From Paraburkholderia silvatlantica (GTDB lineage: Bacteria > Pseudomonadota > Gammaproteobacteria > Burkholderiales > Burkholderiaceae), in assembly GCF_003096715.1 (NCBI RefSeq), contig NZ_QEOL01000013.1:62001-126000 (forward strand): a stretch of 64,000 nucleotides of DNA, in the 5' to 3' direction. Position 1 is the stretch's first letter, and each line of letters starts with the position of its first letter. A model generated the notes under the pieces. It was not told where the DNA came from, searched no databases, and saw only the letters and a list, made by a program, of their open reading frames with translations. Below, one piece after another: positions 25,528 to 34,700 of the stretch. Position numbers and translations under genes: made by a program.

Positions 25528-26712
25528 ATGAGGAAGCCGCCTTTTCGCGCCCACGCCAGCGCTGCTGCCACCACGGTTGTCGCCGCCATCGCCATGTTGT
25601 GCGGCGCGGCGCACGCGCAATCGAGCGTGACGCTCTACGGCACCATCGACACCGCGCTCGTCTACGCGAACAACGCGGGCGGCAAGCATCAGGTGGAAAT
25701 GAACAGCAGCAACGTGCTCGGCAATCGCTGGGGTTTGCGCGGCTACGAAGATCTCGGCAACGGGCTGGGCGCGCTGTTCCTGCTCGAAAACGGCTATTCG
25801 TCGAGCACGGGCGGCTTCCAGCAGGGCGGCGATCTGTTCGGCCGTCAGGCGTATATGGGCCTCACGTCTAAGCAGGTGGGCACGCTCACGCTCGGCCGGC
25901 AATACGACGCCGTGGTGGATTTCGTCACGCCGCTGATCGCGGGCGCACAATGGGCAACCTACCTGGGCGGCCATCCGGGCGACCTCGACAACACCAATAA
26001 CGACTATCGCTCGAACAGTTCGGTCAAGTACACCACGCCGACCTGGAACGGCCTGCGCGTGAGCGGCCTCTACAGCTTTGGCGGCGTGGCCGGGCAGTTC
26101 AGCCGCAATGCAATCTGGTCGATGGGCGCGGGCTACACCAATGGGCCGCTCACGCTCGGCGCGGCCTATGTGCACGTGGAAGATCCGAACTTCTCATACT
26201 TCGGCAATAACTCCACGTCGAGCGCGACCGCGAGCAACATGGCCTCGAGCCATGTGTATTCGGGCTACGCGTCGGCGGGTAGCGAACAGATTGTGGCGTT
26301 GGGCGGCAACTATCGCATTGGCGCGGCCACGCTCGGCGCCGTGTACACGAACACGCAGTTCCGCGATCTCGGCGCGTTCGAGAGTCTCAATACGCACCGC
26401 TATAGCGGCGCGGCGAAATTTCATAACGCTGAACTCAATTTGCGCTATCTCGTCACGCCTTCTCTATTGCTGGGCGCCGCGTACGACTATACGCACGGTT
26501 ACGGCGTGAATCGCGTGAATTATCAGCAGGGCGATCTGGGCGCGACCTATATTCTTTCGAAGCGCACCCAGGTATATCTGATCGGCTTGTACCAGCACGC
26601 GTCGGGCACGGATTCGAGCGGCCAAGCAGCCGTGGCCAATATCAACGGGCTTTCGGCATCGTCCACGCCGAATCAGCTCGCCGTGCTCGCGGGCATCACG
26701 CACAAGTTCTAA
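25528..26712 (+). CDS. Gram-negative general porin (Burkholderia type)
   Basis: Outer-membrane trimeric porin of 394 residues. A signal peptide ends at AHAQSSVTLYG, the family N-terminus, and the chain ends in HKF, the terminal Phe needed for outer-membrane insertion. The ATG at 25528 follows GAGGAAAG. LRGYEDLGNGLGALFLLENG and GRQAYMGLTSKQVGTLTLGR are Porin_4 strands. It would let the substrate of the amidase module cross the outer membrane. Confidence 0.95.
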   Translation: MRKPPFRAHASAAATTVVAAIAMLCGAAHAQSSVTLYGTIDTALVYANNAGGKHQVEMNSSNVLGNRWGLRGYEDLGNGLGALFLLENGYSSSTGGFQQGGDLFGRQAYMGLTSKQVGTLTLGRQYDAVVDFVTPLIAGAQWATYLGGHPGDLDNTNNDYRSNSSVKYTTPTWNGLRVSGLYSFGGVAGQFSRNAIWSMGAGYTNGPLTLGAAYVHVEDPNFSYFGNNSTSSATASNMASSHVYSGYASAGSEQIVALGGNYRIGAATLGAVYTNTQFRDLGAFESLNTHRYSGAAKFHNAELNLRYLVTPSLLLGAAYDYTHGYGVNRVNYQQGDLGATYILSKRTQVYLIGLYQHASGTDSSGQAAVANINGLSASSTPNQLAVLAGITHKF

Positions 26713-26873
26713 ACATACCGAACTAATTGATCGGCCATGCAATATTCAACACGATCAGCGAAGGGGTATTTGACGCCAGCGCTGGGCTCATAGGGTGAAG
26801 TGGATCCGAGGGGCATGTGATTGGCCGAGGACGTTGCTGGCGACGGGCAAAGCGGCAAGCACATAAAAAGGCA

Positions 26874-28224
26874 TCAAGCCCAAACGCACAGCAGCCAACG
26901 CCGGTTGTAGCCGGCCGCGCATAGCACGGCATGCGCGGCGTCGCCCGTTTGGCCCTTGAGCCAGCAGCGGCGCATGCCGTGATCGTGCTTCACGTGCCCG
27001 ATGATCGGTTCGATGGCCTGCCGGCGTTTGAGCCAGAGCCGTTGCTTGCTCAAAAGCGTCTTGCTCTTGCCTCGATGCACCAGTTACACCAGTTGCACCG
27101 GTGCAACTGGTGCATCCACGCCGCGATAGCCCAGATCCGTTAGCACCGTCTTCACGCGCGGCGCGCCTTGCGCCTTTTGCAGCAGGATCGAGATCTGCTC
27201 CAATTGTTCGGCCAGGACGTGGCCGTCGTATGGGTTACGCGCAAACGCGCGTGTGCCGGCGATCAGTCCGTGCCGCTCAGCGATCGCCAGGCTAACCTTG
27301 ACACCAAACCCATACGGTTGTCGCGCTTTGCCCTTCCCGATGCATTCGACCTCGGGGCGCGTGCAATGCATAGAGCTTGTTCTTGTCCTTCGGGCACTGA
27401 CGGCAGATGCGCCACGCCCGTTCTAGCCAAACTCGCAACGACGTTTGCCGGTCGTGCGACAGATTGGACATCTTGCGTTCGATGTCGCGCAGCACTCGTC
27501 CCAGCGCCGTGCGCTGACGTTTGGGCACGCGCCGAAGCTGTTTGAACTGCCTGGCGTGCGCGTAACCGCCGGCGCGGCGGCGTAGCCGCTTACCTTCGCG
27601 TTCATACGTTTGCTTCAGCGCCAGCCTCGCACGCTGCGCCAAACGCACCAGCCTGGTCCTTGCCACCTCGAGCAACCGGCTGTCGGTCGGATAGGCGATG
27701 GCCTTCTCCTGAACCGTGCTATCGACGATCACACGCTCGAATTCGGTCGGTGTGGTCGCCTTCATTTGCGTCGCAGCAGCAATCGTCGTCGCCAGCAACT
27801 CCTCAACGCCGGCTTCCCCCAATGCCTGCCGAAAGCGCACAAGGTTGGTCGGATCGCAGGGCATGCGCGCCTGAAAATTCTCTTCGCCGCAGAAAAACTG
27901 GAAGTACACGTCTTGAGCACAGCGCTCGCACACCGACTCGTCGCCCTCGTTGTACGCGTGCTTCAGGTACAGCAGCCCCGCCATCAAGCGGATCGGCAAC
28001 CGAGCTCGGCCTGCCGCGCTCTGCCCGCTGCCAGCCAGTACCGCCGTCGTGCCGAACAGATCCTTGCCTTCCAGCTCATGGCCTTCACGAGCACGGCGTT
28101 CGAACATCGGCGTGAGCGTCGCTTCGATCGATGCCCACGGCATGCGTGTGGCCAACACGGCAAGCGGATGGAGAAGGTCGATTATCGTGTCCAGACGGCT
28201 ACGGAAAAAGTCCGGCGTGCTCAT
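26874..28224 (-). pseudogene. IS5-family transposase, broken
   Basis: Remnant of a DDE transposase of about 440 residues. The first part (28224 to about 27365, MSTPDFFRSRLDTIIDLLHP onward, with FERVIVDSTVQEKAIAYPTD) is intact but the frame breaks near 27365, after KDKNKLYALHAP. The middle (PEVECIGKGKARQPYGFGVK) continues in another frame, then meets a TAA at about 27081-27087 created inside a 9-bp tandem duplication. The C-terminal part ends at 26874 (GHVKHDHGMRRCWLKGQTGD). Terminal repeats could not be placed, so the element bounds are not given. Confidence 0.85.
27087..27112. repeat. 26-bp perfect palindrome inside the IS5 remnant
   Basis: CACCAGTTGCACC followed directly by its reverse complement, next to a further partial copy (CACCAGTTA) on the left. 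The extra copy is the 9-bp duplication that carries the stop codon in the transposase. Confidence 0.8.
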
Positions 28225-28382
28225 CAGCGTGGCCTCACAAACTCCCAGAAAACCCTTCAGATCAATATCGGTTCTGGGAGTTCGCTAAATCATGATCTGC
28301 CTCCAGCGTCTTGCTGCGCTTGCCTCGTATACCTTACGCAGGGCTGACTACATAGTCATCCTCAACGACTGATGCCCTCATC

Positions 28383-28512
28383 TTGATTGTCGCGCGACAC
28401 CCGCTCGCCAGCGTCAATCAAAACCGCGCGTCAATCAATAAACGCTGGCCAGCGTCAATCAACATCGGCATCATCATTCCTGCCGCCACATTCTCAAGCT
28501 GATTGTCGCGCG
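28383..28512. repeat. Five copies of a TTGATTG(A/T)CGCG motif
   Basis: Copies at 28383 and 28500 read forward (TTGATTGTCGCGCG, CTGATTGTCGCGCG) and three at 28411, 28427 and 28452 read in reverse (GCGTCAATCAA). GCCAGCGTCAATCAA is present twice exactly, at 28407 and 28448. The cluster sits in the gap between the IS5 and IS66 remnants. Confidence 0.6.
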
Positions 28513-28872
28513 TCTCCCATCCAGATTGTTGTGCCACAGGACTACATGATCCTCGCGAGGCAGATGTGGGGGAAGCGCTTGCTTCGAAGCCGCTTCGTCC
28601 GTCGTTGCGTTCGGGGAGGACGCATTTGTACCACGGGCCTGCGCACGCTGCACATCCGCTACGCCGCACCCGGCCGCCAGATCCTCAAGTTGAGTCTCGA
28701 GCGTCTCTATTGGCCGTTGCAGCTGCTCGGACTTGCGACCGAACTGCATACGCCGGAGCTTGTTGATCTGGGCCTTGAGCTGCTCAATCTCGACATCGCG
28801 TTCGGCAAGCAGACTACGGGCCTCGGCCAGCAAGACCTTCAGGAGTTCGACATCGTAAGCCCCAGCGATCAT
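28474..28872 (-). pseudogene. IS66-family TnpC transposase, N-terminal fragment
   Basis: A 132-codon fragment of an IS66 transposase: coiled-coil start LLAERDVEIEQLKAQINKLR, then MQFGRKSEQLQRPIETLETQ and LPPHLPRED, the usual N-terminal domain. Homology stops after LPREDH, and unrelated sequence (NNLDGRRATISLRMWRQE) follows. The zinc-binding and DDE domains are gone and no tnpA or tnpB is nearby. Confidence 0.78.
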
Positions 28873-28966
28873 TCAAAATCCCCCCCAGGTATGGTCACTT
28901 CAAAATCCCCCATCTAACGACCGTCGGCTGAGCGGTCCTTAGCGGTGCTGCAGGACGTTTATTTTT

Positions 28967-30260
28967 GTGCCTCTGTTGAATTCCGAGTGGGTGGTATCTT
29001 CCGGTTTTTTTGCATAACAAGACGAAGGGAAGTCATGCATAGCCAGTTGTTTGAAGCCGCATTGGGCGTGAGTGATCCGTGGTTTGTGAGCGGCGTTGAT
29101 TTCGACGCGGCCGCCAAACGGCTGACGATTCAGATCGACTTCACTGCTGGTGCTCGCTTTCCGTATCCGGAAGTGGCTGGCGCGCATCCCGTGCGTGCAC
29201 TGTCGTCAAGCGCTACCGGCACCTGAACTTCTTCCAGCATGACTGCTATCTCGATGTGCCCACGCCGCGCGTGAGGCTGCCCGATCGCCGCATCGCGCTC
29301 ATCGAGCCCAGTTGGGCCGGCAAGCTCAGCGGCTCCACGCTGCTGCTCGAGGCGATGGTGCTCACGCTCGCCCAGAAGATGCCTTTTGCCGCGGTGGCCC
29401 GCACCACCGGCGAGTCGTGGCACCGCGTGCACGCGATCTGCAAGCGCTACGTCGAACTGGCTTTGGCCGGGATCGATCTGTCCGATGTGGCGAGCGCTGC
29501 CATCGATGAGACTGCCTGCAAGCGCGGGTACAACTATCTGACGCTCGTGGCCGATGCCGAACAACGCAAGGTTGTGTTCGTTACTGAGGGCCGGGACGCC
29601 GCCACCATCGAGCAGTTCGCCGCCCATCTGCAAGCACGCAGCGCCACGCCCGGGCAGATCACCTCGGTCAGCATCGACATGTCGCCGGCCTTCATCAAGG
29701 GCGTCAGCGAGCACCTGCCTAACGCCCGCATCACCTTCGGCAAGTTCCATGTCGTCGCCCGGGCGTCGTTCGCCCTGGACAAGACGCGGCGGCTCGAGCA
29801 GAAGACCGACCCGGACCTCAAGGGCCTGCGCTGGGCACTGCTCAAGGACCGTGACCGGCTGAGCGTGGCCCAGCGTGCCGATCTGGACGCGCTCGTTGCC
29901 AATGTCACGACCAGGCGCACCGCCCGGGCCTGGCTCTATCGCGAGCAATTGCGCGACATTCTCAATCGCAGGCAGATCAACGTCGTCTCCGCGATGCTCA
30001 AGCAGTGGTGCACCAACGTGATGCGCTCCAGGGTCGAACCCATGAAGGAGGTTGCACGCATGATCCGCAAGCACTTCGACGGCATCGTCGCGTGGACCCA
30101 GACGCGTCAGACAAACGGCTTCCTGGGAGCTCTCAGCGGCCTGTTTCAGGCCGTTGAGCGACGCGCGCGGTTACCGTGCTGTTCCTGATCGCCGGCAAGC
30201 TCGACTTCACTTCAATCAACCCGCATGCGGCATAACCCACTCAAGTCTCAACAGGGCCTC
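28967..30260 (+). mobile_element. ISL3-family insertion sequence, degenerate
   Basis: About 1.29 kb bounded by imperfect inverted repeats. The left end (28967-28992) contains CTGTTGA and GAGTGGGT. The reverse complement of the right end (30235-30260) carries the same two blocks in the same spacing. The repeats enclose the transposase remnant. I did not find a convincing target-site duplication. Confidence 0.65.
29035..30235 (+). pseudogene. ISL3-family transposase, frameshifted
   Basis: Starts MHSQLFEAALGVSDPWFVSG at ATG 29035, a typical ISL3 N-terminus. The frame is lost near 29195, where AHPVRALSS replaces the usual continuation, and resumes with KRYRHLNFFQHDCYLDVP. The DDE part is visible (AAIDETACKRGYNYLTLVAD and SIDMSPAFIKGVSEHLPNA). 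A second frameshift near 30165 removes about 10 codons; the end FLIAGKLDFTSINPHAA is in a third frame and stops at 30235. The transposase is inactive. Confidence 0.85.
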
Positions 30261-30495
30261 CAGTATGCATTTCGTCCTCGCACTGATCTTCCGTTTTCGC
30301 TCGGCAGATCGATAGATTTTATTTGTGCCAAGTCCAAAAATTTATAGCTTTTACTGTTTTTATGGCGAATTAGACTCGCTTTAACAGACGAGACATTGAC
30401 GCAGATCAAAGCAGGATTTCTGCGAGCACCCCATGCCCACAATATTCCGCAGATCAAAGCGTATCGGATTTGCGGGGCGGAACAACGTGACTACT
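30261..30495 (+). promoter_or_regulatory. Upstream region of the carboxylase operon with 13-bp direct repeats
   Basis: 235 bp between the ISL3 end and the biotin-carboxylase start. It is AT-rich at 30310-30365. The exact 13-mer CGCAGATCAAAGC occurs at 30400-30412 and again at 30448-30460, 48 bp apart, the second within 36 bp of the start codon. It could be a regulator site. No regulator gene lies directly upstream. Confidence 0.5.
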
Positions 30496-31887
30496 ATGAA
30501 ACGAATTCTTGTCGCCAACCGTGGCGAGATCGCCTGCCGCATCATCGACGCGGCGCATGGCCTCGGAATTGAAGCCATCGCCGTCTATTCGGACGCCGAT
30601 GCGGGGGCGAAACATTGCGCCATGGCAGACGTCGCTGTTGCGATTGGTCCTTCGCCCGCAATCAAGAGCTATCTCGACATGCAGGCCGTGCTGGATGCGG
30701 GCGCACAGCATGGCGCGGATGGCGTGCATCCCGGCTATGGGTTCCTGTCCGAGAACACCGCCTTTGCCCGTGCCGCACAGGCGCGCGGCATGAAGTGGAT
30801 CGGACCGTCGGTCGAATCGATCGAAAACATGGGCGACAAGAACCGTGCACGGAACATCGCCGAAGCATGTGGCGTCCCCGTGTTACCCGGAAGCGTGCGC
30901 TTCGCACCTGACGATCTCTGGCAGCTCGAAAGCGAAGCGGCGCGCGTCGGGTTTCCTTTGCTCGTCAAGGCATCGGGCGGTGGCGGCGGCATCGGCATGA
31001 AGCGCGTGGACACGATGGACACGCTGCACGCGACTGTAACAACGACGCAGCAACTCGCTGCGAAAGCATTCGGCGATCCCGGCGTGTATCTCGAACGCTT
31101 CGTGCCGCGTGCGCGGCACATCGAGATTCAGGTGTTCGGTTATGGCGACGGCAGGGCCGTTCATCTGTTTGAACGCGAATGTTCGGTGCAGCGCCGTTTT
31201 CAGAAGATCGTCGAAGAAAGTCCCGTGCCGCATCTGCCAGCGGCTGTGCTCGAACGTATGTCGGCGGCGGCTGTCGCATTGACGGCCAGCCAGCGCTATA
31301 GCGGCGCGGGCACGGTGAAATTCGTCGTCGATGCCGACACCAACGAGTTCTTCTTTCTGGAGATGAACACGCGCATTCAGGTCGAGCATGGCGTGACGCA
31401 GGCGGTCACTGGCTGGGATCTGGTGCAGGCGCAGATTCTCCTCGCGGCTGGCAGCATGGAGCGCGTCGAACAGGACGCCATCCAGCGGCGGGGTGCGGCG
31501 ATCGAATGCCGGCTGTACGCAGAGAATCCCGCAAAGAACTTCCTTTCGTCGCCGGGCAAGATCGAAGCGCTGACGCTGCCGGTCGGGCTGGACTGCATGC
31601 GGATCGACACAGGTATCCGCGCAGGCGACGCGATTTTGCTGTTCTACGATCCGATGATCGCCAAGCTGATTGCTTCGAGTACGGACCGGCAATCGGCGCT
31701 TACCGCGATGGCCAACGCGCTCGCGGTAACGCGGATCGAAGGTATCCGGCACAACGTCGCGTTTCTGTCGGCGCTGATTGCCCATCCTGGCTTCGTGGCA
31801 GGCAATGTCGATACGGGATTCGTCCAGCGGGAAAGTGCGCAACTGCTCGCGGCGTCGAGCGCAGTCTCGGCTGGAGTTGCGGTATGA
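30496..31887 (+). CDS. Biotin carboxylase subunit
   Basis: ATP-grasp enzyme of 463 residues that carboxylates biotin on a carrier protein using bicarbonate and ATP. It has the ordered domains of the AccC family: MKRILVANRGEIACRIIDA at the start, the glycine-rich ATP loop KASGGGGGIGMK, EMNTRIQVEHGVTQAVTG with the catalytic Glu, and AIECRLYAEN with the Arg equivalent to E. coli R338 (here R339). QVEHGVTQ replaces the usual QVEHPVTE. It is not the housekeeping accC: its neighbours are pxpB, pxpC and pxpA plus a carrier domain. Its TGA overlaps the ATG of pxpB (ATGA). Confidence 0.93.
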   Translation: MKRILVANRGEIACRIIDAAHGLGIEAIAVYSDADAGAKHCAMADVAVAIGPSPAIKSYLDMQAVLDAGAQHGADGVHPGYGFLSENTAFARAAQARGMKWIGPSVESIENMGDKNRARNIAEACGVPVLPGSVRFAPDDLWQLESEAARVGFPLLVKASGGGGGIGMKRVDTMDTLHATVTTTQQLAAKAFGDPGVYLERFVPRARHIEIQVFGYGDGRAVHLFERECSVQRRFQKIVEESPVPHLPAAVLERMSAAAVALTASQRYSGAGTVKFVVDADTNEFFFLEMNTRIQVEHGVTQAVTGWDLVQAQILLAAGSMERVEQDAIQRRGAAIECRLYAENPAKNFLSSPGKIEALTLPVGLDCMRIDTGIRAGDAILLFYDPMIAKLIASSTDRQSALTAMANALAVTRIEGIRHNVAFLSALIAHPGFVAGNVDTGFVQRESAQLLAASSAVSAGVAV

Positions 31888-32651
31888 GCGCAGCGACCCT
31901 GATGACACGTCCGGAAGCCCAACACGTCGCGCCCACCTGGCAGGTGGCTCATTCGGGCGAATCGCTGGTGATCGTTGAGATTCACGTGGCCGATCGCAGT
32001 GCGGCCAACCGGCTCACGCGCGTTTTCGCAGCTCGTGTTGCCAGCGAAAACCTGCCGTATGTGCGGGACATCGTACCCGCGATGACCACGCTGGGCGTGC
32101 ACTATGCGCCGCATCTCGTGGAGCGTGATCGAACGGACGTGCTGCCGCATCGCATTGTCGAAGAACGCCTGAAGGCATTGCTCGCCGATGCAGCGACGGG
32201 CAGTGAAAGCGCGCCGCGCGTGATCGAGATCCCCGTTTGCTATGGCGGCGAACAGGGCCCGGATCTCGACGAGGTGGCAGATAAATGTGGGCTGAGTGCA
32301 GCCGAGGTGGTCCGTCTGCACCGCGCCACACTGGCCGACGTGATGATGATCGGCTTTGCGCCCGGTCATCCTTATATCGGCATGCTGGACAGCGCGCTCG
32401 CAATCCCGCGCCGCGCGACGCCACGCACAGCAGTGCCGCCGGGCTCGATCGGGCTGGCGAACTGCCAGAGCGTGATCTACCCCGTCACGCTGCCTGGTGG
32501 CTGGAACCTGATCGGCCGAACGCCTTTGCAGATGTTCGATCCCGCTCGCGCTGAACCGTGCCTGTTGCGCGCCGGCGATCAGGTCCGCTTCGTGTCCATC
32601 ACGGCAGCAGAATTCGACGCGCTGAATGAACACGTGGGAGTCACGCCATGA
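31884..32651 (+). CDS. pxpB: PxpB/KipI-type carboxyltransferase subunit
   Basis: A 255-residue KipI-family (allophanate hydrolase subunit 1) protein. This family equals the first half of the carboxyltransferase domain of urea carboxylase and forms the PxpB subunit of 5-oxoprolinase. Signatures: EIPVCYGGEQGPDLDEVA, IGFAPGHPYIGMLDSAL with the FxPGHPY motif, and VPPGSIGLANCQSVIYP. The ATG at 31884 overlaps the carboxylase stop, and the TGA overlaps the pxpC start (ATGA). These overlaps suggest stoichiometric synthesis of one complex. Confidence 0.93.
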   Translation: MSAATLMTRPEAQHVAPTWQVAHSGESLVIVEIHVADRSAANRLTRVFAARVASENLPYVRDIVPAMTTLGVHYAPHLVERDRTDVLPHRIVEERLKALLADAATGSESAPRVIEIPVCYGGEQGPDLDEVADKCGLSAAEVVRLHRATLADVMMIGFAPGHPYIGMLDSALAIPRRATPRTAVPPGSIGLANCQSVIYPVTLPGGWNLIGRTPLQMFDPARAEPCLLRAGDQVRFVSITAAEFDALNEHVGVTP

Positions 32652-33598
32652 GTATCGAAGTGATCAAATCCGGCGCGCTGACGACGCTTCAGGATCTGGG
32701 GCGAACCGGCTTCCAGCAGTATGGTGTGCCCGTGAACGGCATCATGGACGAACGTGCGCATCGGATTGCCAACGCGCTGGTCGGCAATCCGCGTTCTTAC
32801 GCGACGCTCGAAATCACGTTGATGGGACCGACGTTGCGTTTTCAGGCGGATGCCGTCATTGCGATTACAGGAGGGGACCTCGACGCGAAACTCGATGGCG
32901 AGCCATGTCTGCTGTCGCAGCCGGTCAGTGTAAAGGCGGGCAGTGAACTCGCGTTCGGCAAGCGCCGTGCGGGCGTGCGAGCCTATCTCGCGGTCCGTGG
33001 CGGATTCGTGGCGACGCCCGTCATGCATAGCGTCAGCCTGTTTGCACGCGGCGGCTACGGCGGCTTTTCTGGCAGACCGCTTGCCAAGGGCGACGTCATC
33101 GCGATTGGCGAGCCGCGCGTCGAAGCGGGCGCTGCACAACGCACACCACGCCGGCTGCGTTCTTTCGATGGAGCTGTACAGCAAGGTGCAAACGCCCTGA
33201 TTCGCGTGACAGCAGGCCGAGAATGGCGCTTTTTCAGCGAGGACGCGAGGCGCGCCTTTCAGGAAACCGAGTTCAAGCTCACGCCACAGTCCGACCGGAT
33301 GGGCTTTCGGATCGAAGGCGCAACACTCGCGCTGACCGAGCCAAGGCAAATGGACTCCGAAGCCGTCGCCTTCGGCACGATTCAGGTACCACCCGACGGC
33401 AACCCCATCGTGCTGATGGCGGACCGTCAGACCACGGGCGGATACCCGAAGATCGCGCAGGTTTGCGCGGTCGATCTGCCGCGTCTCGCACAGAAGATGC
33501 CCGGAGAGGTCATCCGCTTCAGCGTAATCGATCTCGATACTGCGCAGCGCCTGTTGCTGTCGCAGGAAGATACGTTCGCCGCGATGGAGGTCAGTTGA
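32648..33598 (+). CDS. pxpC: PxpC/KipA-type carboxyltransferase subunit
   Basis: A 316-residue KipA-family protein (allophanate hydrolase subunit 2), the second half of the urea-carboxylase-type carboxyltransferase. Motifs: SIEVIKSGALTTLQDLGRTG, GVPVNGIMDERAHRIANALV, and the end block FGTIQVPPDGNPIVLMADRQ plus TTGGYPKIAQVCAVDLP. It pairs with PxpB, encoded immediately before it with a 4-bp overlap. One base separates its stop from the pxpA start. Confidence 0.94.
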   Translation: MSIEVIKSGALTTLQDLGRTGFQQYGVPVNGIMDERAHRIANALVGNPRSYATLEITLMGPTLRFQADAVIAITGGDLDAKLDGEPCLLSQPVSVKAGSELAFGKRRAGVRAYLAVRGGFVATPVMHSVSLFARGGYGGFSGRPLAKGDVIAIGEPRVEAGAAQRTPRRLRSFDGAVQQGANALIRVTAGREWRFFSEDARRAFQETEFKLTPQSDRMGFRIEGATLALTEPRQMDSEAVAFGTIQVPPDGNPIVLMADRQTTGGYPKIAQVCAVDLPRLAQKMPGEVIRFSVIDLDTAQRLLLSQEDTFAAMEVS

Positions 33599-33599
33599 G

Positions 33600-34367
33600 A
33601 TGCCGTCGATCGACTTCAACAGCGACATGGGCGAGAGCTTTGGCGTATATCAGATGGGCGCCGATCTCGACGTATTGCGTCATGTGACGTCTGCCAATAT
33701 CGCTTGCGGCTTTCATGCGGGCGATCCACGCACGATCTCGCGCACTGTCGATGTCGCGCTAAAGGCAGGCGTGGCGATCGGTGCGCATCCGGGCTTCAAC
33801 GATCTGCTCGGTTTCGGACGGCGTGCGATGCATCTGGACGCCGACGAGATTTACGACATCACGGTCTATCAGATTGGCGCAGTCAAGGCTTTCGCCGAAG
33901 CGCGCGGCGGCCGTCTTGCTCATGTCAAGGCACACGGCGCGCTGTACAACATGGCGGCGCGTAACCGCGACATGGCGGCAGCGCTATGTGCGGCCGTGCG
34001 CGACGTCGACCGCTCGCTGATTTTTTATGGCCTGTCGGGCTCGCAACTTGTCGAGGCTGCACGGGAAGCGGATTTGCGCTGTGCGGAGGAAGTATTCGCC
34101 GATCGTACCTATCAGGACGACGGCTCGCTGACGCCACGCGGTCATCCGCAAGCGATGATCACCGACGTCGCCATCGCAGTCGAACAGGTGATGTCGATGG
34201 TCGAACGCCGCCAGGTCAAGTCCGTGAACGGTGGATGGATTGACGTGGCGCCCGACACGCTATGCATTCACGGCGACCAGCCGGGCGCTGCACAGTTCGC
34301 AGCACAGATCAGCGCAGCGCTGCGTGACGGCGGCGTCACCATCCGTGCGCCGCAACAGTCAATTTAA
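33600..34367 (+). CDS. pxpA: PxpA/LamB-YcsF family hydrolase subunit
   Basis: A 255-residue LamB/YcsF protein, the subunit that carries the hydrolytic site of 5-oxoprolinase. It contains the signatures IDFNSDMGESFGVYQMG, NIACGFHAGDPRTISRTVDV and KAHGALYNMAAR, which hold the conserved Asp, His and Cys-Gly-Phe-His positions. With PxpB and PxpC it hydrolyses 5-oxoproline to glutamate with ATP in E. coli and B. subtilis. Here it is encoded beside a biotin carboxylase and carrier, so it may hydrolyse a carboxylated lactam or amide instead. Confidence 0.94.
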   Translation: MPSIDFNSDMGESFGVYQMGADLDVLRHVTSANIACGFHAGDPRTISRTVDVALKAGVAIGAHPGFNDLLGFGRRAMHLDADEIYDITVYQIGAVKAFAEARGGRLAHVKAHGALYNMAARNRDMAAALCAAVRDVDRSLIFYGLSGSQLVEAAREADLRCAEEVFADRTYQDDGSLTPRGHPQAMITDVAIAVEQVMSMVERRQVKSVNGGWIDVAPDTLCIHGDQPGAAQFAAQISAALRDGGVTIRAPQQSI

Positions 34368-34382
34368 GAACGGATTTACGTC

Positions 34383-34613
34383 ATGACCCAAAACTCGACT
34401 CCCCTGACTGCCGACGCCACGGGCACCCTCTGGAAAATCATCGCGCAGTCTGGCGAAGTGGTATCGGCCGGTGCGGAGTTGTTCGTGCTCGAATCGATGA
34501 AGATGGAAATTCCGTTCGAAGCACAGATGGCTGGTCATATTGATGTTTATCACGCTGCCGAGGGCGATGTGGTGGAAGAAGGCCAGACCGTGGCGACCTT
34601 CATCGTTGCCTAA
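34383..34613 (+). CDS. Biotin carboxyl carrier domain protein
   Basis: A 76-residue lone biotinyl domain. Biotin would be attached to K40 in LFVLESMKMEIPFEAQ, the canonical ESMKME motif. GEVVSAGAELFV and GDVVEEGQTVATFIV form the paired hammerhead strands. It lacks the long Ala-Pro linker of AccB, so it is a minimal carrier matched to this operon. The gap to pxpA is 15 bp. It would shuttle CO2 from the biotin carboxylase to PxpB/PxpC. Confidence 0.93.
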   Translation: MTQNSTPLTADATGTLWKIIAQSGEVVSAGAELFVLESMKMEIPFEAQMAGHIDVYHAAEGDVVEEGQTVATFIVA

Positions 34614-34700
34614 AAAAATTATTGGTTAGTAAGTTAACCTAACTACATGGCGGGCTTGGCGGCTCGCGAAATGGCAGTTCTTACTCTCTGGATCGCTGAC

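Noticed and set aside
28239..28280. AACTCCCAGAA and TTCTGGGAGTT inverted repeat as a terminal repeat of the IS5-like element
   Set aside because: Both arms lie at the same end of the element and I could not find the partner on the far side; it is at most an internal hairpin.
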